Source of the DNA: Legionella tucsonensis
GTDB lineage: Bacteria; Pseudomonadota; Gammaproteobacteria; Legionellales; Legionellaceae
Assembly: GCF_001468035.1 (NCBI RefSeq)
Contig: NZ_LNZA01000001.1
Span: 1-64,000, forward strand
Direction of reading: 5' to 3'
DNA length: 64,000 bases
Made by a program: the position numbers and the translations under genes. The notes under the pieces were generated by a model. It saw only the letters and a program-made list of their open reading frames with translations. It was not told where the DNA came from and did no database searches. Of this stretch, positions 49,417 to 58,979 are shown in pieces. How positions within the stretch are numbered: position 1 is the first letter of the stretch; each line of letters starts with the position of its first letter.

Positions 49417-50529
49417 ATGTCTAAGAAAGCCCTTTATTTGGCAGGTGGTGGTGCTCGAGGCGCCTACCAAGCTGGTGTCCTGAAAGCAATTGGCCATATT
49501 TTGCAAGTTAAAACATTACCCTTTGAGATGGTCAGTGGGGTTAGTGTGGGAAGTATCAATGCTGCGGTACTTGCAGAAAATGCAGATGATTTCCCAACGG
49601 CACTTGATAAACTGGAAACCATTTGGAGTGAAATTCATTGTCAACAAGTCTATAAAGCCAGTAATTTTGCATTAAGCAAATCCGTTATGCGCAATATGAG
49701 TACAATGATGCTCAAGCAGCGACAGGCAGCTCATTTACTTGATACGACTCCCTTGAAAGAAATGATTGAAGATGGTCTTGATTTCACCAGAATTACGCAA
49801 AATATAAACAATGGATATCTGAATACATTGGAAATAATTAGTAATTGTTATGAAACACGCCAAACTATTTCTTTTTACGAACACAATAATCCCGAATTCA
49901 CAGACTGGAATTATCCGCGGCACGGCAGCAAACGCGTTAGCGTCGAGGCAGAACATATTTTGGCATCCAGCGCCTTGCCTTTGTTTTTTCCAACAGTTTT
50001 ACTCGACGGCTTTCATTATGGCGATGGCAGCGTAGGCCTAGCTGCTCCTCTTCGTGGCTCCATTCGTTTTGAAGTGGATAAAATTCTAATTTTAGGAACC
50101 CGAGCACTACCTACATTTGTAGAGCAAGAAAACTTACGTAACCATGATGATATTCCCTTTTCTCATATTTTTGGGAATATGTTAAATGCGCTTTTTTTGG
50201 ATAATCTTGACCGCGATATTGAAATGGTCAATCGAATGAACGAAATTGCCATGCTGCTGTCAATATGGAAAAAACGCCGTTCACCTTGGCGCCCCATTAC
50301 AACGTTACATCTACGTCCCAGTAAAGACTTAGCTCCTTTGGCGCAAATACATTTTAAAGCCTTGCCTACATTGCTTCGATACCTCCTCAATTTTTTGGGG
50401 GAAAAAAAACATTCAGGCGATCTTTTAAGTTTTGTGCTTTTCGAGCGTGACTATACTAGAGAATTATTTGAGCTTGGTTTTCAAGATACGATCAATAATG
50501 CCAAGGAAGTTACGGCTTTTTTTGAGTAA
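49417..50529 (+). CDS. Patatin-like phospholipase
   Basis: A 370-aa protein with a patatin domain in its N-terminal part. The oxyanion-hole motif GGGARG (residues 10-15) and nucleophile motif GVSVGS with the catalytic serine near residue 45 are present. The aspartate of the dyad is in YGDGSVG (about residue 208), where DGS replaces the more usual DGG/DGA. No signal peptide is visible. Legionella has many patatin proteins, some secreted by Dot/Icm; this one resembles the general cytosolic type more than VipD. It stands alone. Confidence 0.88.
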   Translation: MSKKALYLAGGGARGAYQAGVLKAIGHILQVKTLPFEMVSGVSVGSINAAVLAENADDFPTALDKLETIWSEIHCQQVYKASNFALSKSVMRNMSTMMLKQRQAAHLLDTTPLKEMIEDGLDFTRITQNINNGYLNTLEIISNCYETRQTISFYEHNNPEFTDWNYPRHGSKRVSVEAEHILASSALPLFFPTVLLDGFHYGDGSVGLAAPLRGSIRFEVDKILILGTRALPTFVEQENLRNHDDIPFSHIFGNMLNALFLDNLDRDIEMVNRMNEIAMLLSIWKKRRSPWRPITTLHLRPSKDLAPLAQIHFKALPTLLRYLLNFLGEKKHSGDLLSFVLFERDYTRELFELGFQDTINNAKEVTAFFE

Positions 50530-50641
50530 TTTCTCTTAGTTATCAAATTCCCAACATCAGACGTTCTGGAAATTGTTTAGGCATAAATTTTATTTTTATT
50601 GGGCATAACGATAATCCCTCCTGGAAAACAAAATCTCATCT

Positions 50642-50673
50642 GACACAAAAGGCATAAGAATGCCTTTTGTGTC
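50642..50673. terminator. Perfect 14-bp hairpin between the patatin gene and aroE
   Basis: 50642-50655 and 50660-50673 are exact complements with an AAGA loop. It lies between convergent genes and so may end both transcripts, though neither side has a T-run. A second, weak stem-T element (AGAGA/TCTCT with seven T, 50702-50724) follows on the plus strand. Confidence 0.5.
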
Positions 50674-50769
50674 GCTAAACGAACGGGATCCAGTTCTAAA
50701 CAGAGACTAACTCTCTATTTTTTTATGGATTGGACTTCCATCTAGGGTCACCGATTAGTCTTCAGTAAC

Positions 50770-51570
50770 CTACGCCGATGCACGCAAAAATGTCAGTACT
50801 TCTTGAGTTTCAGGCATCATGCCATGCCAAATAAAAAAAGCCTCAGCAGCTTGTTCCACCAACATTCCTAAGCCATCTACTGCGTCACAATCTAATTCTC
50901 TAGCATATTGGACAAAAGCTGTTATGCCATTTTGCTTATAAGATAAATCATAACAAAATGTTTTTGCTGACAAGCATGCGGTAGGTAACGCAACAAACTC
51001 CCCTGTCAAACTGGCAGAAGTTGCATTAATCACTATGTCAAACTGCCCCTCAATCTCATTCAGGCTCAAACATTTTGTTTGCGGGAAAGCGCGTTGAAAT
51101 TCCTCCGCTTTGCCTAAAGTACGATTTGCTATAATCAGCTCTGCAGGGTGATTTTCCAATAAAGGATAAACTATTCCGCGTGCAGCTCCCCCAGCACCTA
51201 AGATTAATACGCGCTTTCCTTCTACTAAGAGATGTCGATGCAAATCACGAATTAATCCAACACCATCGGTATTGTCTGCATGTAATTGATTTGCTTGCAT
51301 CCATAACGTATTCGCAGCCCCAGCTTTTTTACACCGTACACTATGCTGTTGCGCCATCGCAAAAGCTCGCTGCTTGAACGGTAAAGTAACATTCATTCCC
51401 TTGCCATCTTGAGTAAAAAAATCAGATACTTGTTTCTCAAAGGAGAAATCATCTGCCTTAATTTTTTCGTAAGTCAGTCGCACATTCATTTGTTTGGCAA
51501 AACACTGATGAATTATCGGAGATAAACTATGCGCAATGGGATTACCAATAACTGCAAAACGCTGAGACAC
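50770..51570 (-). CDS. aroE: Shikimate dehydrogenase (NADP+)
   Basis: Reduces 3-dehydroshikimate to shikimate in aromatic amino acid synthesis (266 aa). Seen: the substrate site [18 protein letters not shown], catalytic Lys in [11 protein letters not shown] and Asp in [13 protein letters not shown], and the NADP-binding [16 protein letters not shown] with NRT. The start is GTG with a perfect AGGAGG 6 bases upstream. Its first 42 bases overlap the start of the divergent gene at 51529. Confidence 0.96.
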   Translation of the reverse strand: MSQRFAVIGNPIAHSLSPIIHQCFAKQMNVRLTYEKIKADDFSFEKQVSDFFTQDGKGMNVTLPFKQRAFAMAQQHSVRCKKAGAANTLWMQANQLHADNTDGVGLIRDLHRHLLVEGKRVLILGAGGAARGIVYPLLENHPAELIIANRTLGKAEEFQRAFPQTKCLSLNEIEGQFDIVINATSASLTGEFVALPTACLSAKTFCYDLSYKQNGITAFVQYARELDCDAVDGLGMLVEQAAEAFFIWHGMMPETQEVLTFLRASA

Positions 51571-52281
51571 CTTATCCTCCTATTCGGGTTAATGGGTTGT
51601 TTTGTTGCCAACAGCACAGCAGCAAATAGTCTGTCAATTAACGTTTATCTTAAATTAAAGCCAGAAAACCACATCAAAACCCTTATCAAAGAATTTAATC
51701 AATATTTGGCGGAACAAGGAATATTCACTACGTATCAGATTACACCTTATATGAACCATCTTCCTCTTCATATTACCTTGTATCTGACAAACTATAACTC
51801 ACAACAAATTCCTACCATTATCAGAAAAACAAGAGAATTGGCAAAGCAACAGAAACCAATACTCCTGTCTACATCAAAATTTATTCCTAACCGTAATGGT
51901 TATTTGATGTTAACTGTAACACATAATAAAAAAATATGTGGATTAAGCAAGAAGGCATTAAATAAATTAGCATACTTAAGGGATCCCAATACAATTATTC
52001 CAACTTGGGCTGCTCATGACCCGGAAAGACAAGCTCTCTTTCATCAATATGGAAGTCCGACTGTACTCAATTACTTTAATCCACATTTCTCTATCTTTTC
52101 TGCAGAACATTTAAAGGCACGACAAAATATCTTTTTATATGAGCAATTGCAAAAATTAATTTATCAATTCACCCAAGCACATCCAACACAAATCCATGAT
52201 ACTGCTTATGAAATAGGAGTAGGTGTGGCCGATGCACAGGGACAAATTATCAAGGAGTTGGCTGCGTTTCCAATGAAATGA
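51529..52281 (+). CDS. Exported 2H phosphoesterase-like protein
   Basis: A 250-aa protein with a hydrophobic N-terminal signal (residues about 12-33; either signal peptidase I at STAA or a lipobox LMGC is possible). The body carries two HxT/S motifs spaced as in the 2H phosphoesterase / 2'-5' RNA ligase-like superfamily: LHITLYL and PHFSIFS. GGAGA precedes the ATG at 7-8 bases. The ATG lies inside the aroE coding sequence on the opposite strand. Enzymatic activity on cyclic phosphates is a family-based inference; an exported member of this superfamily is unusual. Confidence 0.75.
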   Translation: MRNGITNNCKTLRHLILLFGLMGCFVANSTAANSLSINVYLKLKPENHIKTLIKEFNQYLAEQGIFTTYQITPYMNHLPLHITLYLTNYNSQQIPTIIRKTRELAKQQKPILLSTSKFIPNRNGYLMLTVTHNKKICGLSKKALNKLAYLRDPNTIIPTWAAHDPERQALFHQYGSPTVLNYFNPHFSIFSAEHLKARQNIFLYEQLQKLIYQFTQAHPTQIHDTAYEIGVGVADAQGQIIKELAAFPMK

Positions 52282-52433
52282 GCACTGGATAATAATTAAT
52301 TTTCTTGAAAAAAATACATCTCTCTACAAATAATTATAGTAACTAAATTTCTTCGTCGAGCAATATCGCATCATCATTCTGAATGAGCGAAGAAATATAA
52401 TAAAATACTCTTATTGAGTTAAGGGAAAATTCA

Positions 52434-52700
52434 ATGAGCTACTTTTCCGAAAATGAAAAAAGTATTCTAAGAAATAGCCCATTATTAAATCATCTATCTG
52501 AGGAAAACTATCAAACATTCATGGCAATTTCATCGTGCTCTACCTTCGGGAAAGGTGATATTTTGCTTAGAGAAGGAGTGCTCGTCCTAGTCGTTTTCTT
52601 ATGTGAAGTGGGTTTAGGACTTTATTACACTTTAAATCTCACTGATTTTTGCAACAATTTAAGTTCGCTTCCTGCTAAACATACTAAAGTCGCACTCTAA
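52434..52700 (+). CDS. Truncated cyclic-nucleotide-binding domain protein, probable remnant
   Basis: An 88-aa product. Residues 8-48 look like the start of a cNMP-binding (CRP-like) domain (NSPLLNHLSEENYQTF and GKGDILLREG). After that the sequence loses all family pattern and becomes hydrophobic, and it ends with no phosphate-binding cassette or helix-turn-helix. AAGGGA lies about 8 bases before the ATG. A TATAAT is at 52396-52401 and a 9-bp inverted repeat (52347-52355 with 52388-52396) lies upstream, so expression signals seem intact. Most likely a gene truncated by deletion or frameshift. Confidence 0.55.
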   Translation: MSYFSENEKSILRNSPLLNHLSEENYQTFMAISSCSTFGKGDILLREGVLVLVVFLCEVGLGLYYTLNLTDFCNNLSSLPAKHTKVAL

Positions 52701-52741
52701 CAATGAGTTCTAGGTACAAATAAGTCCTATTATAGTCCTCG

Positions 52742-55327
52742 TTAGCTCACCATCAAACTTTTAGAAACTACTTCTGCCAAATCACGCGATAAATCCAGTT
52801 TGGCCAATTGCTCCAATTGATTTCTCATTAAAGCTTGCCTGGGTTTGTCATAACGCTTCCAGCGAGTAAATGGATTCGCTAAACGAGCTGCAATTTGTGG
52901 ATTAATTTTATCCAGAATCACCAACATTTCAGCTAAAAAATGATAACCACTTCCATCTAGAGCATGGAAATTGCGTGGATTTCCCATACAAAATGCACCG
53001 ATCAGCGCACGAACTTTGTTGGGATTTTTTATACTAAAAGCAGAATGTTTTAATAATACTTTTACATGAGTCAAAGTGTCCGGTAGTTCACTGATCGCTT
53101 GAATTGTAAACCATTTATCTAATACCAAATCATCTTTAGACCATTGTTTATAAAAATCATCAATTGCTTGCTCTCGCAATCCCTGATTCGTGCAATTGGC
53201 CAATAAAGAAAAACTGGCGATTTGATCCGTCATGGTCTGTGCCGCTATATACTGCTGTTGACATACGTCTAGAGCAGTTACTTCCTTAGCTTTCATCATA
53301 AGCCATAAACAAACATTCCGTAATTTTCTACGACCATAAGCAGGTCCATTCATACGGTGATCTTCGATTTGCCAGAGGTGTTGATAAAGTGACTGGGCAG
53401 TCTCATACAAGTACCATCCTAATTGCTGGTGGAAAAAATCACGGACGTTTTCTACTGCACTCACATCCACACTGTCTAGCCTTGTAGCAATATCCTCAAA
53501 ACCTGGAGGAATCAGTAATTCCGCACGCAACTCAGCATCTAGTGAATCATCAAGGAGTACATGCTTTAAAGCAGAAATTAAAGCAGAAGGAATTTGCCAT
53601 GTGCTGGATGGTTGATTTAAGCATTCTTTAATACAATTCAGAACAAGATTTTGCGCTGCATCCCATTTGGCATAACCATCCACTTCATACCGCAATAAAA
53701 AAAGCAACTCCTCTTGAGTCAAATCATATTTTAATTTAATCGGAGCAGAAAATTCGCGTAATAATGAAACAACAGGTTTTTCACTCAAACCGGTAAAAGT
53801 AAAATTCTGCTCTGCTTCTTTTAACTCCAAAATGTCCTTATCAATTGACATCTGATGCCCATGAGCATCAAATAATGCAACACGAATAGGAATATGAAAT
53901 GGCTTTTTATCTTGACACTCAGGGGTTGGTGAACAATTTTGTTTCATTTTTAAGGTCAGCTTACCCTGCGCATACTCGCTGGTAACTGTTACCTCTGGGG
54001 TACCTGCTTGACTGTACCATCGCTTAAACTGAGTAAGATCAACATGATTGGCATCTTCCATCGCTGCAACGAAATCATCAATAGTGACCGCCTGACCATC
54101 GTGTCGTTTAAAATATAAATCCATACCTCGTCTAAAACCCGCTTTACCTAAGAGTGTATGTTGCATACGGATTACTTCAGCTCCCTTATTATAAACTGTG
54201 GCTGTATAAAAATTATTTATTTCCTGATAAGACTCTGGTCTCACAGGATGAGCCATTGCTCCAGCATCCTCGGGAAATTGAGCACTTCGCAATACTCTCA
54301 CATCCATAATTCGGTTTACATCTCGCGAATTCATATCTCGAGAAAATTCCTGGTCGCGAAAAACAGTTAAGCCTTCTTTCAAACTTAATTGGAACCAATC
54401 ACGGCAAGTAATTCGATTACCAGTCCAATTATGAAAATATTCATGGGCAACTACACCCTCAACATCGGCAAAATCTTGATCTGTTGCTGTATCTGGGCGC
54501 GCAAGAATGTACTTGGAATTAAAAATATTTAATCCTTTATTCTCCATAGCCCCCATATTGAAGTCGCTAACCGCCACAATCATAAAAATATCCAGATCAT
54601 ATTCCCGTCCATAAACTTCTTCGTCCCAGCGCATGGATTTTTTCAACGACTCCATGGCATGAGCACATTTATCTTCATTTCCTGGCTCAACATAAATATG
54701 TAGATCAATTGTACGACCAGTACAGGTAACAAACTTATCGCGAATACACGCTAAGTCTCCTGCAACTAACGCGAATAAATACGATGGCTTTTTGAAAGGA
54801 TCATTCCAAACTACCCAATGACGCCCATCATCAGTCACGCCCGATTCAAGCAAATTTCCATTGGATAATAAAATAGGATATTGCTTTTTATCCGCTGAGA
54901 TTCGTGTAGTATAAGTAGCTAAAACATCAGGCCGGTCTAGAAAATAAGTAATACGTCGAAAGCCCTCTGCCTCACATTGAGTACAAAACAGATGATTTGA
55001 TCGATAAAGTCCAGATAATTGTGTGTTATTTTGCGGGTAAATACGCGTTACTATATTTAGGGTAAGTTCATCGGGACAATTTTTGATAACGAGCGAATCA
55101 GCTTGCAAGGTATAGACAGATGGTTCCAGTTTTTGGCCGTTCATGTGTACACTAACCAATTCCAGCTCATCACCATACAAATGCAAAGGACCTTCATGTT
55201 GACGGATTAATTTCAGCTCACTACTTACCAAAGCATGATCATCATAGAGGTCAAAATTTAAATTCACAGTCTCTACCGCAAAAAAAGGAGGCTGGTAGTT
55301 TTTTAAATAAACGGTTGTGTCAGGCAT
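52742..55327 (-). CDS. pepN: Aminopeptidase N (M1 family)
   Basis: A zinc exopeptidase (861 aa; E. coli PepN is 870) that removes N-terminal residues from peptides in the cytoplasm. Seen: the substrate motif MGAMENKGLN, the zinc site VAHEYFHNWTGNRIT with the third ligand Glu in LKEGLTVFRD, and the conserved Tyr region (NFYTATVYNKGAEVIRM). The long helical C-terminal domain follows. It is divergent from prkA. Confidence 0.97.
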   Translation of the reverse strand: MPDTTVYLKNYQPPFFAVETVNLNFDLYDDHALVSSELKLIRQHEGPLHLYGDELELVSVHMNGQKLEPSVYTLQADSLVIKNCPDELTLNIVTRIYPQNNTQLSGLYRSNHLFCTQCEAEGFRRITYFLDRPDVLATYTTRISADKKQYPILLSNGNLLESGVTDDGRHWVVWNDPFKKPSYLFALVAGDLACIRDKFVTCTGRTIDLHIYVEPGNEDKCAHAMESLKKSMRWDEEVYGREYDLDIFMIVAVSDFNMGAMENKGLNIFNSKYILARPDTATDQDFADVEGVVAHEYFHNWTGNRITCRDWFQLSLKEGLTVFRDQEFSRDMNSRDVNRIMDVRVLRSAQFPEDAGAMAHPVRPESYQEINNFYTATVYNKGAEVIRMQHTLLGKAGFRRGMDLYFKRHDGQAVTIDDFVAAMEDANHVDLTQFKRWYSQAGTPEVTVTSEYAQGKLTLKMKQNCSPTPECQDKKPFHIPIRVALFDAHGHQMSIDKDILELKEAEQNFTFTGLSEKPVVSLLREFSAPIKLKYDLTQEELLFLLRYEVDGYAKWDAAQNLVLNCIKECLNQPSSTWQIPSALISALKHVLLDDSLDAELRAELLIPPGFEDIATRLDSVDVSAVENVRDFFHQQLGWYLYETAQSLYQHLWQIEDHRMNGPAYGRRKLRNVCLWLMMKAKEVTALDVCQQQYIAAQTMTDQIASFSLLANCTNQGLREQAIDDFYKQWSKDDLVLDKWFTIQAISELPDTLTHVKVLLKHSAFSIKNPNKVRALIGAFCMGNPRNFHALDGSGYHFLAEMLVILDKINPQIAARLANPFTRWKRYDKPRQALMRNQLEQLAKLDLSRDLAEVVSKSLMVS

Positions 55328-55464
55328 GATCGTTACATCCTATGAAAAATGCGATTAAGTTTATTGAGTTATATATAAAAAATTTCTTAGTTTAGCCTAT
55401 AATGATTATAGAGGGGTAACTTCTTAGGTCAATCTTTATAAGTATACGAAGTTAGCTGGAAATT

Positions 55465-55499
55465 CATTTATTGCTTTTACCAGTAAAATGCAATAAATG
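55465..55499. promoter_or_regulatory. Large inverted repeat in the prkA leader
   Basis: 55465-55480 pairs with 55483-55499 over 16 bases with one bulged A and a 2-base turn. It ends 45 bases before the prkA ATG. A TATAAT box (55398-55403, part of the palindrome TATAAT-G-ATTATA) lies upstream, so the repeat would be within the transcribed leader if that is the promoter. It may be an operator or a leader hairpin; there is no T-run after it. Confidence 0.5.
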
Positions 55500-55544
55500 T
55501 AAAGAAACACAATATATCCTTCACAAGGATAAAGGGGATGGCAT

Positions 55545-57476
55545 ATGAATACTCAAGACTTTTTAACCAGTTATACCAAACGCTTTGTAGATAACAAAGA
55601 AGAAGAGATGAGTTTGGAAGAATACCTGGAATTGTGTAAAAATGACCCTTCAGCTTATGCCAATCCAGCGGAGCGCTTGTTAATGGCCATAGGCGAGCCT
55701 GAAATGATCGATACACGCCATGATCCTGTTTTATCAAGGATTTTTTCCAATAAAATCATCCCGCAATATACTGTATTCCAAGATTTTTATGGCATGGAAG
55801 AGCCGATTGAGCAAATCGTTGGTTTTCTAAAACATGCAGCCCAAGGCTTGGAAGAGACAAAACAAGTTCTTTATCTCTTAGGGCCTGTAGGAGGTGGTAA
55901 ATCCTCTATTGCTGAAAAATTAAAAGATTTAATGGAAAAAATACCTTTTTATGCCATTAAAGGTTCACCAGTATTTGAATCCCCTTTATCCTTATTTAAT
56001 CCAATTGAAGATGCTGAGTTACTCCGAGAACGTTTCGGGATCCCATCACGATACCTGCGTTATTTGATGTCACCATGGGCAGTTAAACGTTTGCATGAAT
56101 ATAATGGTGATATTGGCCAATTTAGAGTAGTTAAAGTCAGGCCTTCCCGTTTAAAACAAATTGCCATTGCCAAAACAGAGCCAGGCGATGAAAACAATCA
56201 GGATATTTCTTCATTAGTAGGTAAAGTGGATATTCGTAAATTAGAAGAACATTCTCAGGATGATCCTGATGCATACAGTTATTCTGGTGGATTATGCCGG
56301 GCAAACCGTGGTCTTTTAGAGTTTGTCGAGATGTTTAAAGCACCAATTAAGGTGCTACATCCCTTGTTAACAGCTACTCAGGAAGGTAATTACAATGCGA
56401 CGGAAGGCTTATCCTCCATTCCATTTGAAGGAATTATTTTAGCACATTCGAATGAGTCCGAATGGCAAACATTCAGAAACAATAAAAATAACGAGGCATT
56501 TATAGATCGTATTAACATAGTCAAAGTACCCTATTGTCTGCGCGTTTCCGAAGAAAATAGAATTTATCAAAAACTTATTGATAACAGCTCATTGACGCAT
56601 GCACAGTGCGCTCCAGGTACTTTAGATATGTTAGCGCAATTTTCAGTTTTGACTCGTTTAAAAGAGCCGCAAAACTCCAGCATTTATTCCAAAATGCGCG
56701 TATATAATGGAGAAAGTTTAAAAGACACTGATCCCAAAGCAAAATCATATCAGGAATACCGCGACTTTGCCGGTGTCGATGAAGGAATGAGCGGCGTATC
56801 AACACGCTTTGCTTTCAAAATCCTTTCTAAAGTGTTTAATTTTGATCATAGTGAAGTCGCCGCAAACCCCGTACATTTAATGTATGTGTTGGAGCGTCAA
56901 ATTGAACAGGAACAATTCCCACAAGAGGTACAAGAATCCTATCTGGGCTTTATCAAAGAATATCTTGCACCCAAGTATGTTGAATTTATTGGCAAAGAAA
57001 TTCAAACAGCCTATTTGGAATCGTATTCTGAATACGGCCAAAATATCTTTGACCGCTACATCACCTATGCCGACTTCTGGATTCAAGATCAGGATTATCG
57101 TGATCCAGATACCGGTGAAATTTTTGACCGGGCCTTATTAAACCAAGAGCTTGAAAAAATAGAAAAGCCAGCTGGGATATCGAATCCCAAAGATTTTCGT
57201 AATGAAGTAGTGAATTTTGTTTTACGTGCTCGTGCGAATAATCGCGGCAAAAATCCAGTATGGAATAGTTATGAAAAATTAAGATCAGTAATTGAGAAAA
57301 AGATGTTTACTAATACTGAGGATTTGCTACCTGTTATCTCCTTCAATGCCAAAGCATCTGAAGATGATAAGAAAAAACATGAAGAGTTTATTTCTCGAAT
57401 GGTTGATAAAGGGTATACACGCAAACAAGTACGCTTGCTTTGTGAATGGTATTTGAGAGTACGTAAGTCACAATAA
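55545..57476 (+). CDS. prkA: PrkA family serine protein kinase (YeaG-like)
   Basis: A 643-aa stress kinase/AAA protein. The N-terminal AAA PrkA domain has the full start YTKRFVDNKEEEMSLEEYL and Walker A GPVGGGKSS (about 115-123). The C-terminal PrkA kinase-like domain follows (from about 390, ending LCEWYLRVRKS). In E. coli YeaG forms an RpoS-linked stationary-phase module with YeaH. AAGGGGA lies about 8 bases before the ATG. It heads prkA-yeaH-spoVR, with a 234-base gap before yeaH that contains two hairpins. Confidence 0.93.
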   Translation: MNTQDFLTSYTKRFVDNKEEEMSLEEYLELCKNDPSAYANPAERLLMAIGEPEMIDTRHDPVLSRIFSNKIIPQYTVFQDFYGMEEPIEQIVGFLKHAAQGLEETKQVLYLLGPVGGGKSSIAEKLKDLMEKIPFYAIKGSPVFESPLSLFNPIEDAELLRERFGIPSRYLRYLMSPWAVKRLHEYNGDIGQFRVVKVRPSRLKQIAIAKTEPGDENNQDISSLVGKVDIRKLEEHSQDDPDAYSYSGGLCRANRGLLEFVEMFKAPIKVLHPLLTATQEGNYNATEGLSSIPFEGIILAHSNESEWQTFRNNKNNEAFIDRINIVKVPYCLRVSEENRIYQKLIDNSSLTHAQCAPGTLDMLAQFSVLTRLKEPQNSSIYSKMRVYNGESLKDTDPKAKSYQEYRDFAGVDEGMSGVSTRFAFKILSKVFNFDHSEVAANPVHLMYVLERQIEQEQFPQEVQESYLGFIKEYLAPKYVEFIGKEIQTAYLESYSEYGQNIFDRYITYADFWIQDQDYRDPDTGEIFDRALLNQELEKIEKPAGISNPKDFRNEVVNFVLRARANNRGKNPVWNSYEKLRSVIEKKMFTNTEDLLPVISFNAKASEDDKKKHEEFISRMVDKGYTRKQVRLLCEWYLRVRKSQ

Positions 57477-57483
57477 TAAAACT

Positions 57484-57509
57484 CTTTCTCTCGCACCTAT
57501 GAGAGAAAG
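57484..57509 (+). terminator. Hairpin just after prkA
   Basis: CTTTCTCTC (57484-57492) and GAGAGAAAG (57501-57509) form a perfect 9-bp stem with an 8-base loop, 7 bases after the prkA stop. No T-run follows, so it is more likely a 3'-end-stabilising or processing structure than a full terminator. Confidence 0.4.
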
Positions 57510-57545
57510 CTAAAGAACTGGTGTAGTTTGGGCGACGCTAACTTA

Positions 57546-57613
57546 TATAGCGTTATCCACTAAGTTCTAGACAAGCTTACAACGATGTATAGAACTTAGT
57601 GGGTGGCGCTATA
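57546..57613. repeat. 24-bp inverted repeat between prkA and yeaH
   Basis: The arms 57546-57569 and 57590-57613 pair over all 24 bases when read as plus-strand RNA; the three non-identical positions are G-U pairs. The loop is 20 bases. It could be a processing hairpin that separates prkA from yeaH expression, a small RNA, or a miniature transposable element. Coding potential is absent. Confidence 0.5.
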
Positions 57614-57710
57614 GCTTGGGATCTACGATAAATGCTTCCTTGAGTTAGAATTTATAGCTCAAAACTACAAAAATAGGTGCAGAATAAAAGTTTTTATGTG
57701 GGGCTAAATT

Positions 57711-58979
57711 ATGTCGCAATTGATTGATAGACGACAAAACGCAGGAAAAAAAAGTACGGTTAATCGCCAACGTTTTCTTCGCCGTTATAAAAATCAGATC
57801 AAACGTGCTGTCTCCGATGCTGTTGGAAAGCGAAGTATTACCGAAATTGACCAAGGCGAACAAATCACAATTCCTGCTAAAGACATTTCTGAACCTATGT
57901 TTCATCGAGGACAAGGTGGACATATAGAACGTGTATTACCGGGAAATGATAATTTTATTGCTGGCGATAGAATAAGAAGACCGAGTGGAGGATCGGGTGG
58001 CGGAGGAGATGGCTCAGATGCAAGCGACAGCGGTGAAGGCGAAGATAATTTTGTTTTTGAATTATCTCGGGAAGAGTTTTTGGATCTGTACTTTGAAGAT
58101 TTGGAATTACCCGATTTGGTGAAAAAAGAATTGGCGCGCATTAGCACCTTCAAAACGATAAGAGCTGGCGTGACTACGAGCGGCATTCCTAATAATATTA
58201 ATGTTCTTCGTTCAATGAAACAAGCAACCGGCCGCCGAGTTGCTTTGGCCTCACCCCACAAAAGACTATTAAAAGAGGCAGAAGAAGAATTAGAACAACT
58301 GGAAGCTCAACCTGTTCCAGATGCCGAAGTCTTGAAAAACCTGCAAAAAAAGATCGAGCATCTAAAGAAGAAAATACAAACTGTACCGTTTATCGATACC
58401 ATTGATCTACGTTATAACTTTCGCGTTCGTGTCCCATCACCTTCGACTCAAGCTGTCATGTTCTGTGTTATGGACGTCTCGGGTTCAATGGATGAGGCTA
58501 AAAAAGACATTGCAAAACGCTTTTTTATCTTGCTTTATATGTTTCTCACCAAAAATTATGAAAAAATTGAGCTGGTATTTATCCGGCACCATACTTCCGC
58601 TAAGGAAGTAAATGAAGAAGAGTTTTTTTACTCTCGAGAAACTGGTGGCACTGTGGTTTCCAGCGCCTTGGAACTCCTGAGTACCATTATCGAAAGTCGC
58701 TATCCACCAGAAGCTTGGAATATTTATGTGGCACAAGCATCAGACGGCGATAACTGGAATGCTGATTCACCTTATTGCCAAGAGCTGCTGCAAGATAAGA
58801 TTATGCCCTTATTACAATATTTTGCTTATATTGAAATCATGCCGCGCCATCATCAAAGTTTATGGGAAGTCTATCAACTCGTAAAAGAGCGCTATCCTAA
58901 TTTTGCTATGGAGAACATTGATACAGTAGCTGATATCTATCCCGTTTTTCATGAGCTATTTAAAAGGAAAACTGCATGA
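57711..58979 (+). CDS. yeaH: YeaH/YhbH family protein (DUF444, VWA-like)
   Basis: A 422-aa protein with an N-terminal region typical of DUF444 (SQLIDRRQNAGKKSTVNRQRF), an acidic/Gly-Ser linker (GGSGGGGDGSDASDSGEGED), and a VWA-like domain with the metal-site motif MDVSGSMDEA (DxSxS, about residue 258). It is a partner of PrkA/YeaG in many bacteria. The stop overlaps the spoVR start by 4 bases (ATGA), so translation is coupled. Confidence 0.93.
   Translation: MSQLIDRRQNAGKKSTVNRQRFLRRYKNQIKRAVSDAVGKRSITEIDQGEQITIPAKDISEPMFHRGQGGHIERVLPGNDNFIAGDRIRRPSGGSGGGGDGSDASDSGEGEDNFVFELSREEFLDLYFEDLELPDLVKKELARISTFKTIRAGVTTSGIPNNINVLRSMKQATGRRVALASPHKRLLKEAEEELEQLEAQPVPDAEVLKNLQKKIEHLKKKIQTVPFIDTIDLRYNFRVRVPSPSTQAVMFCVMDVSGSMDEAKKDIAKRFFILLYMFLTKNYEKIELVFIRHHTSAKEVNEEEFFYSRETGGTVVSSALELLSTIIESRYPPEAWNIYVAQASDGDNWNADSPYCQELLQDKIMPLLQYFAYIEIMPRHHQSLWEVYQLVKERYPNFAMENIDTVADIYPVFHELFKRKTA

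Noticed and set aside
55477-55737. 86-codon minus-strand open frame at the start of prkA
   Set aside because: It is antisense to the clear prkA start and contains the leader hairpin; no ribosome-binding site or family pattern.
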